This document shows, in pieces, positions 60,617 through 64,000 of a DNA stretch of 64,000 nt. The DNA lies in the NCBI RefSeq assembly GCF_014651775.1, contig NZ_BMXN01000015.1, positions 21,738 to 85,737 on the forward strand, read 5' to 3'. The DNA comes from Vreelandella hamiltonii (GTDB taxonomy: Bacteria > Pseudomonadota > Gammaproteobacteria > Pseudomonadales > Halomonadaceae). Both the position numbers and the translations under genes were made by a program. The notes under the pieces were generated by a model. It saw only the letters and a list, made by a program, of their open reading frames with translations. It did not search any database and was not told the DNA's origin. Positions within the stretch are counted from its first letter, which is position 1. Every line of letters starts with the position of its first letter.

Positions 60617-61233
60617 TGGCCACACCACGCACCTGGTGGCTATGGCGCGGCGGCGTGTTCCTGGCCGCGCTGGCCCCCCTGCTGTACTGGAGCGGTCAGG
60701 TGGCCAGCAACGCCGCTGGCCCGGAACCCGGGCGCTACCTGCTACTGAACCTGGGCATTGGCGCGCTTTGGCTATTGCTGATGACCCTGAGCCTGACCCC
60801 GCTGACCAAGCTCACCCGCTGGAAAGGCTTCAACCTGATCCGGCGGCAGTTGGGGCTGTGGACCCTCGCTTACGCGACCCTTCACCTGCTGAGCTATGCC
60901 CTGTTCATTCTGGGGCTGAACTGGGCCCTGCTGGGCAGTGAGCTGGTCAAGCGGCCCTACATCGTGGTGGGCATGATCGCCCTGCTGGGGCTGGCCGTGC
61001 TGGGGGCAACCTCCAACCGCTGGTCGATGCAGCGGCTGGGCAAACGCTGGAAGCCCCTGCACAAGTTTGCCTACGTCATCCTCGCCCTGGTACTGCTGCA
61101 CTTCTTCTGGGTGGTACGCGCCGACCTGCGCGAATGGGCCGTGTATGCCGCCGTTTCCGCCCTGATCATGGCGACCCGCCTACCGCCGGTGGCACGCACG
61201 CTGCCCAAGCTGCGTGTTCGGTTCAGCCGCTGA
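60616..61233 (+). CDS. msrQ: MsrQ heme-binding membrane subunit
   Basis: This 205-residue protein is a six-helix ferric-reductase-like b-type cytochrome, as in MsrQ (YedZ): RRQLGLWTLAYATLHLLSYA with a heme His, SNRWSMQRLGKRWKPLHKFA and YVILALVLLHFFWVV with a second His. It passes electrons from quinol to the molybdopterin of MsrP on the periplasmic side. It overlaps msrP by one base and needs translational coupling. Its C-terminus (RTLPKLRVRFSR) is basic. All is as expected for the family. Confidence 0.93.
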   Translation: MATPRTWWLWRGGVFLAALAPLLYWSGQVASNAAGPEPGRYLLLNLGIGALWLLLMTLSLTPLTKLTRWKGFNLIRRQLGLWTLAYATLHLLSYALFILGLNWALLGSELVKRPYIVVGMIALLGLAVLGATSNRWSMQRLGKRWKPLHKFAYVILALVLLHFFWVVRADLREWAVYAAVSALIMATRLPPVARTLPKLRVRFSR

Positions 61234-61331
61234 TGAGGTAATACCCCCCACGTAGAAACAGGTTCATGTTCTGTTCATCGCATACGGTTATGCTGCGTGC
61301 TACCCACCGTATCCAGCATGGAGTCAACGAC

Positions 61332-63110
61332 ATGGCAGTCGACTATCGAAGCATGGCGCGGCGAATTCCTGCGCTGCTCCTTCTCTGCATGGCACACGGC
61401 GCTGCCGCAGAACAACCTCTTCGTGTGGAGCAGCTACAGCGCTGTGGCGACCTTCTGGCCACGTCGCATCAGGAGTTTTGCCTGATCGTAAAAGGGCTCG
61501 ACCATACGGATTTCCAAGCCAAGCTGAACGGAGAGCCCATTCCCCAGAGCCAGCTTCGCTATGACGCGAACGAGGACGAGGACGAGGTGCGTATCCGCCT
61601 GGAGGCGGATGAGGTGCAAAGCGGCCCGCTCTGGCTGGAACAAGACGACCAATCCAGCAACCCTGTCTGGGTCAGCCTCAAGGCCAGCCACGTCGTGGCG
61701 GCCACCGAGCAGGAGGTGGCAGAGAACATGGATGGCATCACCACCTACGTCGATCTGGTCAGTCTGATCATCGAAGAGAGCCACGAGGGTGCCGAAGAAG
61801 CCCAGCGGTTAGCGGAAAAGTATGGGGCCGAAGTGGTCGGGATGATTCCGCCTCTCAACACCTACCAGCTCCGGTTACCCGCCGACGACCTGGAAGCGCG
61901 CGATGCCCTGGTGCTGCGGCTTGGCAACGAAGTGAGCGTGGATGCCGTGGTCATCGAAGAGTCTGGCGCGGAAGAGAGCGTTGAGCGCGAAGCCGACGCG
62001 CCGCCCAGGGCGGACGACCAGGAGTGGGCGTCGAACCGCTTTCTGGATGCGGTGAACTTCTACCAGCGACGCCTTGGCCAAGACAGTGATATCGACACAC
62101 AGCCCATCCGCATTGGCGTCATCGAGCGCAACGTGGACTTCGATGCCCCCGACTTCGCCGACTACCTGGGCGACTGTCGCGCCAACACCCGCCGAACCTG
62201 CGTCTACAGCCGCGATGCCGCGACACCCGACGGCCATGGCACGACAGTAGCAGGCGTTCTAGCCGCAGCATGGAACGAAGGCGGTAACAGTGGCTTTCTG
62301 CGCGGGCTCGACGACGTTGGCCCAGGTTTCGACGTGATCGTGGAACGCAACTCCGATGCGGGCATCACGGCCAACATCGCCGCTTCGGTCAATCTGGTGG
62401 AGGACGGGGCGCGCGTACTCAACTGGAGTTGGGGCATTCATCGGGTAGGTGCCATCGATATCAACGGCGACGTGGTCGATTCGCTGGTGCGCTCGGGCAT
62501 TGCCATGAGCGGCTACGAAGAGCTGCTCGAAGAGTTCTTTCTCTGGCTACGCCGGGAACACCCGGAGGTGGTGGTCGTGAACTCTGCGGGCAACGCATCG
62601 TCGTTTTCCAGCCGCGACGAATATCGCCTGCCCTCTTCGTTCGTGACGGAGCAACTGTTCGTGGTCGGAGGACATGAGCGCAGCGACCAGGACGTCAGCG
62701 TAGAAGACCCTCGCTACGCCCAGAAACGCGATGCCTCGAATATCGACATGCGTGTGGACATCACGGCGGCGGCCTGCGTGCGCGGTTCAAGCCTGCAAGA
62801 AGACGAGCAAGGCCCCGCCCACTGCGGCACCTCTTACGCCACCCCGCTAGTGGCAGGCCTGGTGGCCGCCATGATGTCCATCGACCCTGCGCTGACGCCT
62901 GCACAGCTGCGTATGCTGATACGGCGCAGCGCCATGACCATCGGTGAGGAGTACGATTTCGAGCCGGTGGATGCCGACGACCTGACCGCCCCCATCTTGC
63001 CGTCCGAGCGCGCCAATGAACTCAATCATCCCGACGTGGGGCTTTCGGCCAGGCTGGATATGTACAAGGCTCTGGACCTGACGGTACAGAGCTTGGCGCG
63101 GGAGCGTTGA
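61332..63110 (+). CDS. Subtilisin-like (S8) serine peptidase with Glu at the catalytic Asp
   Basis: This 592-residue exported protein has a signal peptide (ALLLLCMAHGAAA) and an N-terminal domain of about 200 residues. The S8 domain follows: IGVIERNVDFDAPDF (Asp position), HGTTVAGVLAAAW (His), VVVNSAGNAS (oxyanion Asn) and CGTSYATPLVAGLVAAMMS (Ser). In canonical subtilases the first block is V-I-D-x-G-V-D; here the Asp is Glu. The His and Ser blocks are well kept. Periplasmic or outer-surface protease is likely. The start at 61332 has GGAG. Whether it is active cannot be read from the substitution alone. Confidence 0.88.
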   Translation: MAVDYRSMARRIPALLLLCMAHGAAAEQPLRVEQLQRCGDLLATSHQEFCLIVKGLDHTDFQAKLNGEPIPQSQLRYDANEDEDEVRIRLEADEVQSGPLWLEQDDQSSNPVWVSLKASHVVAATEQEVAENMDGITTYVDLVSLIIEESHEGAEEAQRLAEKYGAEVVGMIPPLNTYQLRLPADDLEARDALVLRLGNEVSVDAVVIEESGAEESVEREADAPPRADDQEWASNRFLDAVNFYQRRLGQDSDIDTQPIRIGVIERNVDFDAPDFADYLGDCRANTRRTCVYSRDAATPDGHGTTVAGVLAAAWNEGGNSGFLRGLDDVGPGFDVIVERNSDAGITANIAASVNLVEDGARVLNWSWGIHRVGAIDINGDVVDSLVRSGIAMSGYEELLEEFFLWLRREHPEVVVVNSAGNASSFSSRDEYRLPSSFVTEQLFVVGGHERSDQDVSVEDPRYAQKRDASNIDMRVDITAAACVRGSSLQEDEQGPAHCGTSYATPLVAGLVAAMMSIDPALTPAQLRMLIRRSAMTIGEEYDFEPVDADDLTAPILPSERANELNHPDVGLSARLDMYKALDLTVQSLARER

Positions 63111-63140
63111 AGGCCCCCTCGGCCATGCCGCGCTCCAGAT

Positions 63141-63170
63141 ACGGGCGGTAGGTAAGCGCTCACCGCCCGT
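63141..63170. terminator. Hairpin between the peptidase and mdaB
   Basis: ACGGGCGGT (63141-63149) and ACCGCCCGT (63162-63170) form a perfect 9-bp stem with a 12-base loop between convergent genes. No T-run follows on either side, so it may be a weak or Rho-assisted end. Confidence 0.45.
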
Positions 63171-63182
63171 GTGCGATGGTGC

Positions 63183-63761
63183 CTAACCGAACACGCGACG
63201 CAGGTGGCGGCGATACTCCGCTTTGTCGCGCTCGACGTCCGGTGCCTTGATGACATCGTTGGCGATGAACGTGGGCTGGGCGGCCAGCCCGACGAACTCC
63301 TGGGATTTGTGGAACGCAAAGTAGACGCCATCGACCCCACGCCCTTCAAAGAAGTTGCCCGGCTCATCGAAGGCTTCGGCGGGGGCATTCCAGGTCAGCG
63401 ACAGCATGTAGTGGCGGCCCTGCAGCAGCCCGCCGCTGCCGTACTGTTTGGAAGGGTCCTGACGCGAACGGCCATCGCTTGCGTACAGCGCGCCATGCCC
63501 CTCGGTAAAGACTTCATCGATATAGCGCTTGACCGTCCAGGGCGCGCCCATCCACCAGCCGGGCATCTGGTACACGATGGTGTCGGCCCACAGGTAGTGC
63601 TGTACTTCGGCAGCAGTCTCGTAGCCTTGCTCGATGACCGTCTCGCGCACGTCATGCCCCAGTTCCAGCAGGGTTTCCTTTGCGACGGCATGCAGCGTAT
63701 TGTTGAGTTCACCACCAGAGTGGGCAAACGCTTTACCGCCATTGATCAACAGTATCTTCAT
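63183..63761 (-). CDS. mdaB: NAD(P)H:quinone oxidoreductase MdaB
   Basis: This 192-residue flavodoxin-fold quinone reductase closely matches MdaB: INGGKAFAHSGGELNNTLH, VYQMPGWWMGAPWTVKRYID, EVFTEGHGALYASDGRSRQD, PSKQYGSGGLLQGRHYML, SLTWNAPAEAFDEP. It reduces quinones by two electrons with NADPH and guards against oxidative stress. The ATG at 63761 is preferred over a GTG three codons earlier, because GAGG is correctly spaced only for the ATG. A possible regulator starts on the other strand at 63980. Confidence 0.94.
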   Translation of the reverse strand: MKILLINGGKAFAHSGGELNNTLHAVAKETLLELGHDVRETVIEQGYETAAEVQHYLWADTIVYQMPGWWMGAPWTVKRYIDEVFTEGHGALYASDGRSRQDPSKQYGSGGLLQGRHYMLSLTWNAPAEAFDEPGNFFEGRGVDGVYFAFHKSQEFVGLAAQPTFIANDVIKAPDVERDKAEYRRHLRRVFG

Positions 63762-63979
63762 GGCTGACACCTCACTGTGTTGTCGATTGGCTTGCTTGAT
63801 GTTTCACTGCGAGCCATTGAGTGGGCGATATTGTGCAGTGAACAATGCCTTGGAAACAGCGCTCACCCCGCAAGAGACTCTTGCACAAAAATCAACGTAA
63901 CTATTCAGGTGGTTGCGGATAGCCTGTCGACAACCACCTGATTTTTCTGGCATAGTGCACAGCATCATTCGGCACACCT

Positions 63980-64000
63980 ATGCGGCGATATGACCATCAG
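63980..64000 (+). CDS. Possible start of a divergent LysR-type regulator (cut by window edge)
   Basis: Seven codons, MRRYDHQ, start at 63980 and run to the end of the window. MdaB genes are often divergent from a LysR regulator, and some of these begin with a Tyr-Asp-His sequence. There is no strong ribosome-binding site. The gene is only a suggestion, as nothing more of it is in the window. Confidence 0.3.

Noticed and set aside
1..64000. CRISPR array, insertion sequence, prophage or attachment site
   Set aside because: No spaced direct-repeat array, transposase or integrase frame, or flanking repeats were seen; the only repeat arrays are short tandem ones.

Overview
The window reads as a chromosomal stretch of a GC-rich, moderately halophilic gammaproteobacterium, most like Halomonas and relatives. 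This is inferred from the flavour of the proteins and has not been tested by a search. Genes are dense on both strands. I see no rRNA, convincing tRNA, insertion sequence, prophage, attachment site or CRISPR array.

Layout. 1-2.2 kb: a hybrid-type sensor kinase (cut by the window edge), a small periplasmic molybdopterin-fold protein and a divergent OmpR-type response regulator. 2.3-3.9 kb: the ribosome-rescue gene arfA, whose stop codon lies in the loop of a perfect 10-bp hairpin, and a cardiolipin synthase-like protein. 4.0-12.5 kb: a divergent assimilatory nitrate/nitrite module, with cobA-nasA on the minus strand and a FAD reductase-nirB-nirD on the plus strand. Both mRNA leaders end in a strong intrinsic terminator just before the start codon, and the plus leader also has an A1/G4 hexaloop hairpin of the ANTAR (NasT/NasR) type. 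12.5-23.5 kb: metabolic and stress genes, namely a GNAT enzyme, an aberrant CDF transporter, a PQQ-type sugar dehydrogenase, a hydrolase, poxB, two paralogous micro-proteins, a LoiP-like metalloprotease, speG, an amine oxidase-like flavoprotein, ltaE and an ArgO-like exporter.

23.6-34.4 kb is a hydroxamate-siderophore uptake locus. The minus-strand run is fhuB, a PvdE/SyrD-type ABC exporter, fecI, fecR, a TonB receptor with a signalling domain, and a fhuD-like gene. It is divergent from fhuC and fhuF. Fur-like boxes and extra palindromes sit in the control region. No siderophore synthesis genes are visible. An ArgP-like LysR regulator follows.

35.5-49.6 kb: a 7TM-DISM diguanylate cyclase, a ZIP-like membrane protein, cytochrome b561, a LysR/EamA divergent pair, a DUF3298-type lipoprotein, a four-repeat PPC-like surface protein, an RlpA-like protein, a CurA-like reductase, a second TonB receptor, a Pmp3/YqaE peptide, a dicarboxylate/glutamate symporter with 13-bp repeats in its leader, a Trp-rich small protein and a cold-shock protein. 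49.7-64 kb: rlmA, a fused LplT-PlsC-acyl-ACP synthetase, a BAAT-type hydrolase, a MscS channel, a GDYXXLXY membrane protein, msrPQ, an S8 peptidase with Glu at the catalytic Asp position, mdaB and the probable first codons of a divergent regulator.

Working together: nitrate is reduced to nitrite by NasA and then to ammonium by NirBD, with CobA supplying the siroheme precursor. Ferric hydroxamates enter through the TonB receptor, FhuD, FhuB and FhuC and are reduced by FhuF, with FecI/FecR relaying the signal. MsrPQ repairs oxidised periplasmic proteins.
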